Source: Cellulomonas sp. (GTDB taxonomy: Bacteria; Actinomycetota; Actinomycetes; Actinomycetales; Cellulomonadaceae). Taken from it: 37,346 nucleotides of DNA. Below, one piece after another: positions 18,169 to 26,693 of this stretch. The notes beneath the pieces are model-generated. The model saw only the letters and a program-made list of their open reading frames with translations, did not search any database and was not told where the DNA came from. Position numbers and translations under genes: made by a program. Location of the stretch: assembly GCF_015234515.1 (NCBI RefSeq), contig NZ_JADGMY010000003.1, positions 1 through 37,346 on the forward strand. The letters run 5' to 3'. Each line of letters begins with the position of its first letter. The first letter of the stretch is position 1.

Positions 18169-18948
18169 TCAGCGGCGCGGCTGCCCGCCGACCACGTCGG
18201 GCAGGGCCTCGACGAGCGCCTGGGTGTCCGGGTGGTGCGGGTCGCGCAGCACGTCGCGCAGGGGGCCGGACTCGACGATGGTGCCCTCGGCCAGGACCAG
18301 CACGTGGTCCGTCAGCCGCTCCAGGAGCCGCACGTCGTGCGACGCGACGAGCAGGCCGATGCCGTCGGCGCGCACGAGCGCGCGGATGTCGTCGGCGACC
18401 TCCTCGCGCATGGTCTGGTCGACGGCCGTCAGCGGCTCGTCGAGCAGGAGCAGGTCCGGCCGGGTGGCCAGCGCGCGGGCGATGGCGATGCGCTGCCGCT
18501 CGCCGCCGGACAGCGTGCCGACGCGGCGCGTGACGAACCGGATGGGCAGACCGACGACGGCCAGCGCGGCCTCGACGTCGTTGTCGGTGGTCCGGCCGGC
18601 CTTCCGGGCCTCCTTGAACGCGTCGAGGATCGTCTCCTCGACGGTGCGCTGGACGTCGACGCCGGCGATGCCGTTCTGGTGGACCGTGCGCAGACGCGCC
18701 TTGACGTCCTTGCGCTTGCGTCGGGGCGTCTTGGCGACGGGCACGCCGTCGAGCGTCACGTGCCCCTGGCCGGGCCGCATGCCCCCGCCGAGGATCTCCA
18801 CCAGCGTGGACTTGCCGACACCCGAGCGGCCGAGCAGGCCCACGGCGTCGCCGGGGCGCAGCGTGAGGTCGACCCCCGCCAGCACGGGCGGGCCGCCGTA
18901 CCCCGCCCAGACGTCGGTGGCCTGCAGGACTGCGCGGGTGCTGCTCAT
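18169..18948 (-). CDS. Solitary ABC transporter ATP-binding protein
   Basis: Protein of 259 residues. Walker A is GRSGVGKST with Lys46. The Q-loop is at HQNG, the signature is LSGGERQRIA, Walker B is LLLLDEP, and the switch His is in VASHD. The C-terminal PDTQALVEALPDVV resembles the end of peptide/nickel (Opp/Dpp-type) ATPases, but the last cysteine-rich oligopeptide motif is missing. No permease or binding protein lies beside it. It could serve a transporter encoded elsewhere. The ATG at 18948 is preferred; a GTG at 18990 would add 14 hydrophilic residues and neither has a strong ribosome site. It is divergent from the GH42 gene. Confidence 0.8.
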   Translation of the reverse strand: MSSTRAVLQATDVWAGYGGPPVLAGVDLTLRPGDAVGLLGRSGVGKSTLVEILGGGMRPGQGHVTLDGVPVAKTPRRKRKDVKARLRTVHQNGIAGVDVQRTVEETILDAFKEARKAGRTTDNDVEAALAVVGLPIRFVTRRVGTLSGGERQRIAIARALATRPDLLLLDEPLTAVDQTMREEVADDIRALVRADGIGLLVASHDVRLLERLTDHVLVLAEGTIVESGPLRDVLRDPHHPDTQALVEALPDVVGGQPRR

Positions 18949-19181
18949 GCGTGGTGCTCGTCTCGTCTCGTCGTGGGCGTCGTGCGACACCGGTTGCTGG
19001 TCCCAACGTACGGCCAGGCCGGTCGGATCCCACGATCGGTCGTCGGATCCGCGGTGCGCGCCGGTGCTAGCGTTCGGGCAACCGTCCGAGACGCCGCAGG
19101 TGGCTCCCGGGGCCGCCGGCGACGACGCCGCTGCGGCCCTGTCCTCGCCCGCGCGCCGTCGCGCGCCCCAGGAGGACCGCC

Positions 19182-21143
19182 GTGCCCGCTGACGTCCGCA
19201 TCCGCTACGGCGCCGACTACAACCCGGAGCAGTGGCCGCAGGACGTCTGGGACGAGGACGTGCGTCTCATGCGCGCCGCCCACGTCACGACCGCCACCGT
19301 CGGCGTGTTCTCGTGGTCGCGTCTCGAGCCTCGCCCCGGGGAGTACGAGTTCGGGTGGCTCGACGACGTGCTCGGGCGCCTGCACGCCGGCGGCGTCCGC
19401 GTCGTGCTCGCGACCGCGACCGCCTCACCGCCCGCCTGGTTCGCCGCGCGGTACCCGGACTCCCTGCCCGTGACGCAGGACGGCGTACGCCTGGCCTTCG
19501 GGTCGCGGCAGCAGTACTCGCCGTCGTCCCCGGACTACCGGCGGCACGCGCTCGCCCTGGTCGAGCAGGTCGCCTCGCGGTACGCCGACCACCCGGCGCT
19601 GGAGATGTGGCACGTCAACAACGAGTACGGCTGCCAGGTGTCGCGCTCGTACGACGCGCACAGCGCGACCGCCTTCCGCGCGTGGCTCGCGCGCCGCTAC
19701 GGCGACGTCGAGGAGCTCAACCGTGCCTGGGGCACGGAGTTCTGGTCCCAGCGGTACGGCTCGTTCGACGAGGTCGGCGTGCCGTCGGCCGCACCGGCGA
19801 CCCGCAACCCGACGCAGGTGATCGACTTCCGGCGCTTCAGCTCGGACGCCATGCTCGCCCTGCACCGGGCCGAGGTCGAGGTGATCCGCCGCCACAGCCC
19901 CGACGTGCCCGTCACGACCAACTTCATGGGCTTCTTCGAGGGTGCGGACTACTGGGCGTGGGCGCCGTTCGTCGACGTCGTCAGCGACGACGCGTACCCG
20001 GACCCCGTGGACCCCGCCGCGCACGTGCGTCTGGCCGCGCAGCGCGACCTCGTGCGCGGGCTCGGGGGCGGTCGGCCGTGGCTGCTGATGGAGCAGGCGA
20101 CCGGTGCCGTGAACTGGCGTGCCCGCAACGCGCCGCGTCCCCGCGGGCAGCACCGGGCGCAGTCGCTGCAGGCGGTCGCGCGCGGCGCGGACGGGGTCCT
20201 GCACTTCCAGTGGCGGCAGTCGGCGTCGGGCGCCGAGCGGTTCCACTCGGCGATGGTGCCGCACGCCGGCCCGGGCTCGCGGGTGTTCCGGGACGTCGTC
20301 GCGCTGGGGGAGGAGCTGACGGGGCTGACGGACCTGGTCGGCACGCGCGTGACCGCGCACGTCGCGCTGGTCCTGGACTGGGACTCGTGGTGGGCGCTCG
20401 AGCAGGACGCGGTGCCCACGCGCGTCGAGTACGTCGAGCGGTTCCTCGACTGGTACGCGCCGTTCCTGCGGCGCGGGGTCACGGTCGACGTCGTGCCGGC
20501 CGGGGCCGACGTCGTCGGCTACGACCTCGTCGTCGCGCCCGCGCTGCACGTCGCGCGTCGTGCGCACCTGGCGGAGCTGGACGCGTACGTGCGCGGGGGC
20601 GGGCACCTGATCGTCACGTACGCGTCGGCCCTGGTCGACGAGGACCTGCGGGTCCACCTCGGGGGGTACCTCGGGCCGCTGCAGGGGACCCTCGGTGTCC
20701 GGGTCGAGGAGCTGGCGCCGACGGCCGGGCCGGGCGGCACGCCCGGACCTGCGCTGCGGCTCACCGGTGGGCTCGAGGGCACGGCGTCCCTGTGGCAGGA
20801 CGTGCTGGTCGTGGACGACGCGGAGGTCGTCGCGACCTTCGCCGACGGGTACGCCGCGGGCGGTGCGGCCGTGACGCGGCGCGAGCACGGTGACGGGGTC
20901 GCCTGGTACGTCGCGACGCAGCCCGCGGCCGACGTCCTCGACGCCCTGGTCGACCGGGTGCTGGGCGAGGCCGACGTGGCGGCGTTGTTCGCGGCCCCCG
21001 TCGAGGGCGTCGAGGCCGTGCGGCGCGGCGACCGCCTCGTCGTCGTGAACCACACCGACGCCCCGGTGAGCGTCGACGTCGCGGGGACGCGCACGGACCT
21101 GGGCGCCCACGACGCGAGGGTGCTGCCCGCCGACCCGGCGTGA
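19182..21143 (+). CDS. GH42 beta-galactosidase
   Basis: Protein of 653 residues. It opens with YGADYNPEQWP, a hallmark of GH42. The acid/base is Glu148 in WHVNNEYGC and the nucleophile is Glu304 in LLMEQATGAVNW. The trimerisation (glutamine-amidotransferase-like) domain covers about 385-580, and a small beta domain ends the protein. It has no signal peptide, so it should hydrolyse imported beta-galactosides or galacto-oligosaccharides in the cytoplasm. The GTG at 19182 follows AGGAGGACC. It is divergent from a lone ABC ATPase, which might help import its substrate, though that is only a positional hint. Confidence 0.95.
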   Translation: MPADVRIRYGADYNPEQWPQDVWDEDVRLMRAAHVTTATVGVFSWSRLEPRPGEYEFGWLDDVLGRLHAGGVRVVLATATASPPAWFAARYPDSLPVTQDGVRLAFGSRQQYSPSSPDYRRHALALVEQVASRYADHPALEMWHVNNEYGCQVSRSYDAHSATAFRAWLARRYGDVEELNRAWGTEFWSQRYGSFDEVGVPSAAPATRNPTQVIDFRRFSSDAMLALHRAEVEVIRRHSPDVPVTTNFMGFFEGADYWAWAPFVDVVSDDAYPDPVDPAAHVRLAAQRDLVRGLGGGRPWLLMEQATGAVNWRARNAPRPRGQHRAQSLQAVARGADGVLHFQWRQSASGAERFHSAMVPHAGPGSRVFRDVVALGEELTGLTDLVGTRVTAHVALVLDWDSWWALEQDAVPTRVEYVERFLDWYAPFLRRGVTVDVVPAGADVVGYDLVVAPALHVARRAHLAELDAYVRGGGHLIVTYASALVDEDLRVHLGGYLGPLQGTLGVRVEELAPTAGPGGTPGPALRLTGGLEGTASLWQDVLVVDDAEVVATFADGYAAGGAAVTRREHGDGVAWYVATQPAADVLDALVDRVLGEADVAALFAAPVEGVEAVRRGDRLVVVNHTDAPVSVDVAGTRTDLGAHDARVLPADPA

Positions 21144-21145
21144 GC

Positions 21146-21161
21146 CCCCGGCCTGCCGGGG
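21146..21161. terminator. Hairpin between convergent GH42 and oxidase genes
   Basis: CCCCGG and CCGGGG flank loop CCTG in the 22-base gap between the two stop codons. It probably terminates both transcripts. Confidence 0.5.
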
Positions 21162-21165
21162 CGTC

Positions 21166-22638
21166 TCAGTGGTGGTCGTGCGGCGCCGGTGCCGCCGTGC
21201 CCCCGGGCTCGACGACGACGAGCTGACCCATGAGGCCCTCGTCCTCGTGCAGCAGCAGGTGGCAGTGGAACATGTACGGCGTGGTCGGGTCCGCGTGGTC
21301 CTCGAAGCGCATGACCAGCCGGTACGTGCGCCGCGGCTCGAGGTACACGGTGTCCTTCGCGCCCGCGAGCGCGGGCGGTGGTGCCTCGCCGTCGATGTCG
21401 AGGACCCGGAACTGCACGTCGTGGACGTGGAAGTTGTGGGGGAACAGGTCGAGGTTGCGGACCTCCCAGAGCTCGGTCGCGCCCTTCTCGACGGTCGCGT
21501 CGACGCGGTCCATGTCCATGCGCCGACCGTTGATCTGACGTCCCTGCAGGTCGAACGTGCGGGTCACGGTCGCCTCGGGCAGCGGCTCGAGCGTCGTGAG
21601 CGCGCCGGCGACGGGCGGCGACGGCGCCAGGTCCTGCGCGGCGCGCAGCTCCAGGACGTCGAACGTGTCGTTCGCCCCCATCGCGAACGCCGCGACGACG
21701 CGCCCCAGGTCCGGCGGGTACGACCGCAGGCGCACGCGCTCGCCCGGTGACACCGTCACCACGACCTCGGCGCGCTCACCGGGCGACAGCTGCACGCGCG
21801 TCGTCGGGACCGGCGCGGGCAGCAGCCCGCCGTCGCTGGCGACCTGCAGCACCTCGCGGTCGTCCGCGAACCCGAACGCGTACGTCCGCGCCGTGGACCC
21901 GTTGAGCAGCCGCAGCCGCACGCGCTGCGTCGTCGCCTCCAGGTAGGCGCCGCGCACGCCGTTGGCCGTCACGAGCGAGCCCAGGACGCCGAGCTCACCA
22001 CCACCGCTCAGGTCGAGGTCGCCGTCCGCGTCGAGCTTGCGGTCCTGCACGACGACGGGGACGTCGTCCACGCCGTACTCGTCGGGCAGGCCGACGTCCG
22101 CCGCGGCCGGGTCGTCCAGCAGGAAGAACCCGGCGAGCCCGCGGTACACGTGCTCCTCGGTGCGGCCGTGCGGGTGCGGGTGGTACCAGAGGGTCGCGGC
22201 GGGCTGGTCGACGCGCCACGTCGGGCGCCAGGTCGCCCCGGGCTCGACGGGCTGGTGCGGCCCGCCGTCCATCGCGGCGGGCAGGTGCATGCCGTGCCAG
22301 TGCACGCTCGTCGCCTCGGGCAGCGTGTTGCGGACCTCGACCGCGACCTGCTCGCCGCGGGACGCCCGCAGGGTCGGGCCGAGCAGGTCGCCGTCGAACC
22401 CCCAGGTGGGGGTGTCGACGCCCGGCACGAACCGGGTGGTGCCCTCCTGCGCGGTGAGGCTGAACGTGCGCGTCCCGTCGGCGTCGACGGTCGACGGCGC
22501 GAGCGGCGGCACGGGCAGCGGGGCGTCGAACGTCTCGGGCACGTCGACGCGCGACACGGACACGCCGCCGCAGGCCGACAGCCCCGCGACGACCAGGGCC
22601 ACCACGGCGACGCCGGCCGCGGCGCGGGACCTGATCAC
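21166..22638 (-). CDS. Lipoprotein multicopper oxidase
   Basis: Protein of 490 residues. The signal peptide ends in a lipobox with Cys23 (GLSAC), so it is tethered outside the membrane. All four copper-ligand clusters are present: HWHGMHLP (His113, His115), WYHPHPHGRTEEHVYRGLAG, HNFHVHDVQFRVL, and MFHCHLLLHEDEGLMG (His458, Cys459, His460). It is a three-domain CueO/FtsP/bilirubin-oxidase-like enzyme that couples oxidation of Cu(I) or phenolics to reduction of oxygen. It lacks the long Met-rich insertion of CueO, so phenol or bilirubin-like substrates are as likely as copper. The GTG at 22638 overlaps the upstream membrane-protein stop as GTGA; the longer frame upstream has no coding character. 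Confidence 0.92.
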   Translation of the reverse strand: MIRSRAAAGVAVVALVVAGLSACGGVSVSRVDVPETFDAPLPVPPLAPSTVDADGTRTFSLTAQEGTTRFVPGVDTPTWGFDGDLLGPTLRASRGEQVAVEVRNTLPEATSVHWHGMHLPAAMDGGPHQPVEPGATWRPTWRVDQPAATLWYHPHPHGRTEEHVYRGLAGFFLLDDPAAADVGLPDEYGVDDVPVVVQDRKLDADGDLDLSGGGELGVLGSLVTANGVRGAYLEATTQRVRLRLLNGSTARTYAFGFADDREVLQVASDGGLLPAPVPTTRVQLSPGERAEVVVTVSPGERVRLRSYPPDLGRVVAAFAMGANDTFDVLELRAAQDLAPSPPVAGALTTLEPLPEATVTRTFDLQGRQINGRRMDMDRVDATVEKGATELWEVRNLDLFPHNFHVHDVQFRVLDIDGEAPPPALAGAKDTVYLEPRRTYRLVMRFEDHADPTTPYMFHCHLLLHEDEGLMGQLVVVEPGGTAAPAPHDHH

Positions 22639-23036
22639 GGCTGTCGCCCCCGCAGCTGCTGCACGCCGCTGCCGAGCAGTCCGGCGCCCGCACCGAGCAG
22701 GGCGCACCACGTGAGCTCCCAGCCGGCCGCGAACAGCACGACGGGCGTCGGGCGCGGCTCGCGGCCGAACGCCAGGGACAGCGCCACCAGGACGGCGCCG
22801 TACAGCAGCCCCGCGAGGGTGCCGGTGAGCACGGGCCGGGGCGCGTCGAGCAGCCCGAGCACGGCGACCCACGTGAGCGCCGTGACGGGCAGGACGACCG
22901 CCGCGAGGGTCAGGTCCGACAGGCCGACGGCACCCAGGACGGGCCACAGCGCGACCGTCGCGGCGAGCGCGACGACGAGTCGGCCGCGGACGCGCCGGGC
23001 AGGCGTGCGCGGAACGGATGTGCTGGTCAGAGGCAT
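22635..23036 (-). CDS. Four-helix membrane protein coupled to the oxidase
   Basis: Protein of 133 residues with four predicted membrane helices (about 19-38, 43-63, 72-91 and 102-123) joined by short loops. I do not recognise the family. The ATG at 23036 has GGAG just upstream; another ATG at 23045 would add three residues. Its stop overlaps the oxidase start by four bases, so the two are translationally coupled. It may help place, metallate or electronically connect the oxidase. The gene is divergent from the histidine kinase, separated by 164 bases that must hold both promoters. Confidence 0.75.
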   Translation of the reverse strand: MPLTSTSVPRTPARRVRGRLVVALAATVALWPVLGAVGLSDLTLAAVVLPVTALTWVAVLGLLDAPRPVLTGTLAGLLYGAVLVALSLAFGREPRPTPVVLFAAGWELTWCALLGAGAGLLGSGVQQLRGRQP

Positions 23037-23200
23037 GTTCTCCATGTCGCACGACGCTAGGCACGGGGGCCGGCGGGCGAATCCGTCACGTGTCGCCGGC
23101 TGCGGACGTCGCCGGTCGACGCGGGGGTCGGCACCAGGCGACCGCGGGAGTCGACCGCTCGGGGATGTCCCCCAGCGCGCCGTGTTCCTACGCTCGGGGT

Positions 23201-24352
23201 GTGAGACCCCCACCTGCAGGGACGCGCGCCACCGACGTCGGGCTCGCCGTCGGGACCGTCGCGGTCGTCGCACTGACCATCGGCTCCGGCGTCGCGGCCG
23301 AGCGGGCGACGTCGCCGGTCGCCTACGTGTTCGCGCTGGGCTTCGGTGCCGTGCTCCTGGCGCGTCGGCGGTGGCCCGTGGCCGTCCTGGTCGTCACCGT
23401 GCTCGGGATCTTCGCGTACTACGCGCTGGGCTTCCCGGCGATCGGTCAGGCGCTGCCCGCCGCTGCGGCGCTGTACTCGGCCGCGGAGCTCGGGCGCACC
23501 CGCGCCGCGCTCGCGGTCGGCACGGTGCTCGTCGGGGTCGCGGCGTACTTCCGCATCACCGAGGGTCTGCCCGCCACGTACCTGCTGAGCTACGAGCTGC
23601 TGACGAACGTCGCGCTCGTGGCGGCGGCGGTCGCGCTGGGGGTGAGCGTGCGGGTGCGCCGCGAGGCGCGGGCCGACCAGGAGCGGCTGCGCGTCGCCGC
23701 GCTGGCCGAGCAGGCCGCCGAGGCCGAGCGGCGGCTCGAGGCGCAGCGCGTGCGCATCGCGCGGGACCTGCACGACAGCATCGGGCACACGGTGTCCGTC
23801 ATCGCCGTCCACGCGGGCGTCGCCGCCGAGGCCGTCGGGCGGGACGACGCCCTGGTGGCGTCGTCGCTCGCGCAGGTGCGCGACGCGACGCGCTCGACGC
23901 TGCGCGAGCTGCGCGCCACCGTGCGGCTGCTGCGCACCACGGGGGACGATCCCGCGCGTGGCGCGGTCGGGGTCGCGGGCGTGCCGGCCCTCGCGGCGTC
24001 CGCGGGCGCGGCGGGGCTGGACGTCGACGTGCGGCTCGACGTGCCCGACGGCGCCCTCGACGGCGCGATCGGCGCGGCCGCGTACCGGATCGTGCAGGAG
24101 GCGCTGACGAACGTGCTGCGGCACGCGGGCGCGGGGAGCGTGGACGTCGAGGTGCGCGTCGCCGACGGGTGGCTCGACCTGCGGGTGCGTGACGACGGCG
24201 CCGGCCCGGGCGAGGGTGCGTCGGGCGACGGCCAGGGGCTGCGCGGCATGGCCGAGCGGGCGGGCCTGCTGGGCGGGACGCTGACGTCGGGACCCGCTGA
24301 CGGCGGCGGCTTCGTCGTGCAGGCCCGGCTGCCTGCGAGGCTCGGCGCATGA
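23201..24352 (+). CDS. NarL-type sensor histidine kinase
   Basis: Protein of 383 residues. The N-terminal half has about five membrane helices and no large sensor loop. A short coiled coil (about 150-188) leads to the HisKA_3 domain with phospho-acceptor His191 in ARDLHDSIGH. The ATPase domain follows, with EALTNVLRHAG (N box) and RVRDDGAGPGEG and GLRGMAERAGLLGG (G boxes). This is the actinobacterial LiaS/DesK-like class that senses through its membrane part. The GTG at 23201 is close to GGGG; the open frame continues upstream but overlaps the divergent gene. The stop overlaps the regulator start as ATGA. Confidence 0.92.
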   Translation: MRPPPAGTRATDVGLAVGTVAVVALTIGSGVAAERATSPVAYVFALGFGAVLLARRRWPVAVLVVTVLGIFAYYALGFPAIGQALPAAAALYSAAELGRTRAALAVGTVLVGVAAYFRITEGLPATYLLSYELLTNVALVAAAVALGVSVRVRREARADQERLRVAALAEQAAEAERRLEAQRVRIARDLHDSIGHTVSVIAVHAGVAAEAVGRDDALVASSLAQVRDATRSTLRELRATVRLLRTTGDDPARGAVGVAGVPALAASAGAAGLDVDVRLDVPDGALDGAIGAAAYRIVQEALTNVLRHAGAGSVDVEVRVADGWLDLRVRDDGAGPGEGASGDGQGLRGMAERAGLLGGTLTSGPADGGGFVVQARLPARLGA

Positions 24353-25011
24353 TCACCGTCGTGCTGGTCGACGACCAGGAGCTGCTGCGCGCGGGCCTGC
24401 GCAGCCTCGTCGAGCGCGACGGCGACATCCGCGTCGTCGGGGACGCCGCCACCGGGCGCCAGGGCGTCGCGCGCGTGCGCGAGCTGCGGCCCGACGTCGT
24501 CCTCATGGACGTCCGCATGCCCGACCTCGACGGCATCGAGGCGACGCGCGCGATCGTCGCCGACCCCGCGCTGGTCGACGTCGCCGTGCTCGTGCTCACG
24601 ACGTTCGACGAGGACGAGAACGTGTTCGCCGCGATCCGCGCGGGCGCCGCCGGGTTCCTGCTCAAGGACGTCGCCCCGGACGAGCTGCGCCAGGCGGTCC
24701 GCACGGTCGCCGCGGGCGAGGCGCTGCTGGACCCGGCGGTCACGCGGCGCGTCATGCGGGCCGCCGCCGCGACGCCGCCGCCGAGCGACGCGTCCCGCCT
24801 GTCCGTGCTCACCGAGCGGGAGCGCGAGGTGCTCCGCGAGGTCGGCCGGGGCCGGTCCAACCAGGAGATCGCCGCGCGCCTGTACCTGAGCCCCGCGACC
24901 GCGCGCACCTACGTCAGCCGCCTGCTCACCAAGCTCGACGCGCGCGACCGCTCGCAGCTCGTGGTCCTCGCGTACGAGACGGGCCTGGTGGGCGGGAGCG
25001 CGACGCCCTGA
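24349..25011 (+). CDS. NarL/LuxR-type response regulator
   Basis: Protein of 220 residues. The receiver domain has the acidic pocket VDDQE, phospho-acceptor Asp54 in VLMDVRMPDLDG, Thr in VLTTFDEDE and Lys in FLLKDVAPDELRQAV. The LuxR-type helix-turn-helix at about 150-212 contains LTEREREVLREV and RSNQEIAARLYLSPATARTY. It starts inside the kinase stop and is its partner. Divergence from the membrane protein-oxidase pair suggests that pair as a target, but no shared operator was found. It ends two bases before the convergent methyltransferase stop. Confidence 0.95.
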   Translation: MITVVLVDDQELLRAGLRSLVERDGDIRVVGDAATGRQGVARVRELRPDVVLMDVRMPDLDGIEATRAIVADPALVDVAVLVLTTFDEDENVFAAIRAGAAGFLLKDVAPDELRQAVRTVAAGEALLDPAVTRRVMRAAAATPPPSDASRLSVLTEREREVLREVGRGRSNQEIAARLYLSPATARTYVSRLLTKLDARDRSQLVVLAYETGLVGGSATP

Positions 25012-25013
25012 CG

Positions 25014-25634
25014 TCAGCGGCGGCGCGCCACCAGGACAGCGTCGCGGACCGGGACGTCGACGCCGTCGTGCCGGTGCGTGCGCTCGACGACCCGCGCCTC
25101 GATCGTGCGCCACTGCGTCGGGTCGAGGTCGGCGCCGACCTGCTCGGCCGTGTGGCCCAGCCGCGCGAGGTGGGGCCGTGGCACGGGGCCGTCCACGTCC
25201 GACGGGTCGTGCCCGACGACGAGCAGCGTGCCGCCCGGCGCGACCGCGTCGGCGAGCCACGCCCAGCCGCGACCGCCCTCGGCGTGCAGGTAGTGCGACG
25301 TCACCAGGTCGTAGCGTCCCGGGGGTGTCCACGTGCGCAGGTCCGCCTGCTGCCACGTGACGTCGAGGCCGCGTGCGGCGGCCTGCGCGGCGCCCCGGTC
25401 CAGTGCCGTCTGCGAGGCGTCGACGGCCGTGACGCGCCACCCCCGCTCGGCGAGCCACAGCGCGTCGGCGCCCTCACCGGCTCCCGCGTCCAGGGCTGTC
25501 CCCGGGGTCAGGTCGGCCGCGACCTGGGCGAGCGTCGGGTTCACGTGCCCGCTCCACACGCGGTCGAGTGTCCGGTAGCGGTCCTCCCACCACGCCGGGT
25601 CGAGCTCCTCGGTGCTGCTGGTGTCGTCGGTCAT
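25014..25634 (-). CDS. Class I SAM-dependent methyltransferase
   Basis: Protein of 206 residues. Motif I is ALDAGAGEGADALWLAERG, followed by VTAVDAS (acidic loop binding the ribose) and YDLVTSHYLHA, then the region GGTLLVVGHDP. This is the Methyltransf_25/11 pattern, related to tellurite-resistance TehB-like enzymes; the acceptor is unknown. The ATG at 25634 follows GAGGAG. It lies 36 bases downstream of the flavin oxidoreductase gene in the same direction, and a 12-base palindrome CCTCACGTGAGG (25643-25654) covers part of its ribosome site. That could be a fortuitous hairpin. Confidence 0.9.
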   Translation of the reverse strand: MTDDTSSTEELDPAWWEDRYRTLDRVWSGHVNPTLAQVAADLTPGTALDAGAGEGADALWLAERGWRVTAVDASQTALDRGAAQAAARGLDVTWQQADLRTWTPPGRYDLVTSHYLHAEGGRGWAWLADAVAPGGTLLVVGHDPSDVDGPVPRPHLARLGHTAEQVGADLDPTQWRTIEARVVERTHRHDGVDVPVRDAVLVARRR

Positions 25635-25670
25635 GACGGGCTCCTCACGTGAGGTGTCGCGGTGGTGGGG

Positions 25671-26630
25671 TCAGGCACGGGCGGCGGCGAGGTCGGCCGC
25701 GACGAGCGACATGTTGACCTGCGCCCCCACGGCCGAGCCGACCGCGATGCTCGACGCGAGCGCGTGCTGCGGCCCGGTGACGTTGCCCGCGGCCCACACG
25801 CCGGGCACGGACGTCGCGCCCGCGCTGTCCACCGTCACGCCGCGGCCCAGGTCCTCGTCCGGCGCGCCGACGGGCTCCGTCGCGATCCCCAGCCCGTCGA
25901 CGACCGCGTCGGCCAGGACCGCCCGCGGCGCGACGAACACCGCGTCGCACGGGACGGTCGTGCCGTCGGCGAGCAGCAGACCGGTGAGCGCGTCGCCGTC
26001 GACGCGGACGCCCGTGACGCGTCCGGCCACGACCCGCACGCCGCGGGCCGCCAGGTCGGCGCGCTCGTCGTCGTCCGGGTCGAGGGCGTCGTGCAGGACG
26101 ACCGTCACGTCGTCGCTCAGCTGACGGACCAGCAGGGCGCGGTGCACGGCCGAGGACCCCGACGCGAGGACCGCGAGCGTGCGGTCCCGCACCTCCCAGC
26201 CGTGGCAGTACGGGCAGTGCAGGACGTCGCGCCCCCAGCGCTCGCGCAGGCCCGGGACGTCCGGCAGCTCGTCGCGCAGGCCGGAGGCCAGGACGAGCCG
26301 GCGCGCACGGTGCGTGGCACCGTCGTCGGTGCGCACCTCGAACGCCGGTTCGTCGCCCGGCAGGCGGCGGGCGTCGACGACGCGGGTCGTCACGACCTCC
26401 ACGCCGTACCGCTGGACCTCGTCGCGGCCTGCCGCGAGGATCTTGCTGGGCGGGGTGTCGTCGTGGGTGAGCAGGTTGTGCGCGCGGGCCGCGACCGCGT
26501 TGCGCGGCTCGCCCGCGTCGAGGACGCGCACGCTGCGGCGGGACCGGCCGAGGCACAGCGCGGCGGACAGCCCGGCGGCACCGCCACCGAGCACGAGGAC
26601 GTCGACGGGGGGGAGGGGCTCCGTGGTCAT
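25671..26630 (-). CDS. Thioredoxin-reductase-like FAD/NAD(P)H oxidoreductase
   Basis: Protein of 319 residues. The FAD motif VLVLGGGAAGLSAAL is at residues 10-24. The redox pair is CPYC (Cys139, Cys142) in LHCPYCHGWEVRD, and the C-terminal FAD contact is GVWAAGNVTGPQHALASSIAVGSAVG. The size and CPYC fit the thioredoxin reductase superfamily, but the PYCHGWE context is of the HcnC-like group often found beside transcription factors rather than true TrxB. The nucleotide-binding site reads VLASGSSAVH instead of GGGDSA, so NADPH use is uncertain. The ATG at 26630 lacks a clear ribosome site. It is divergent from an XRE-cupin gene. Confidence 0.88.
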   Translation of the reverse strand: MTTEPLPPVDVLVLGGGAAGLSAALCLGRSRRSVRVLDAGEPRNAVAARAHNLLTHDDTPPSKILAAGRDEVQRYGVEVVTTRVVDARRLPGDEPAFEVRTDDGATHRARRLVLASGLRDELPDVPGLRERWGRDVLHCPYCHGWEVRDRTLAVLASGSSAVHRALLVRQLSDDVTVVLHDALDPDDDERADLAARGVRVVAGRVTGVRVDGDALTGLLLADGTTVPCDAVFVAPRAVLADAVVDGLGIATEPVGAPDEDLGRGVTVDSAGATSVPGVWAAGNVTGPQHALASSIAVGSAVGAQVNMSLVAADLAAARA

Positions 26631-26657
26631 GCACCGAGCGTGCGGTGCGGGCGTCGG

Positions 26658-26686
26658 CTTGACAAGTGGAGTTGCCGGGACGGCAA
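26658..26686. promoter_or_regulatory. Promoter and operator between oxidoreductase and XRE genes
   Basis: TTGACA (26659-26664) is a consensus -35 element, and CTTGACAAG around it is itself palindromic. The perfect inverted repeat TTGCCG-GGA-CGGCAA (26672-26686) follows, ending seven bases before the XRE start. The short distance means the repeat would overlap the promoter or transcription start, ideal for autorepression. Confidence 0.6.
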
Positions 26687-26693
26687 ATGAGGC

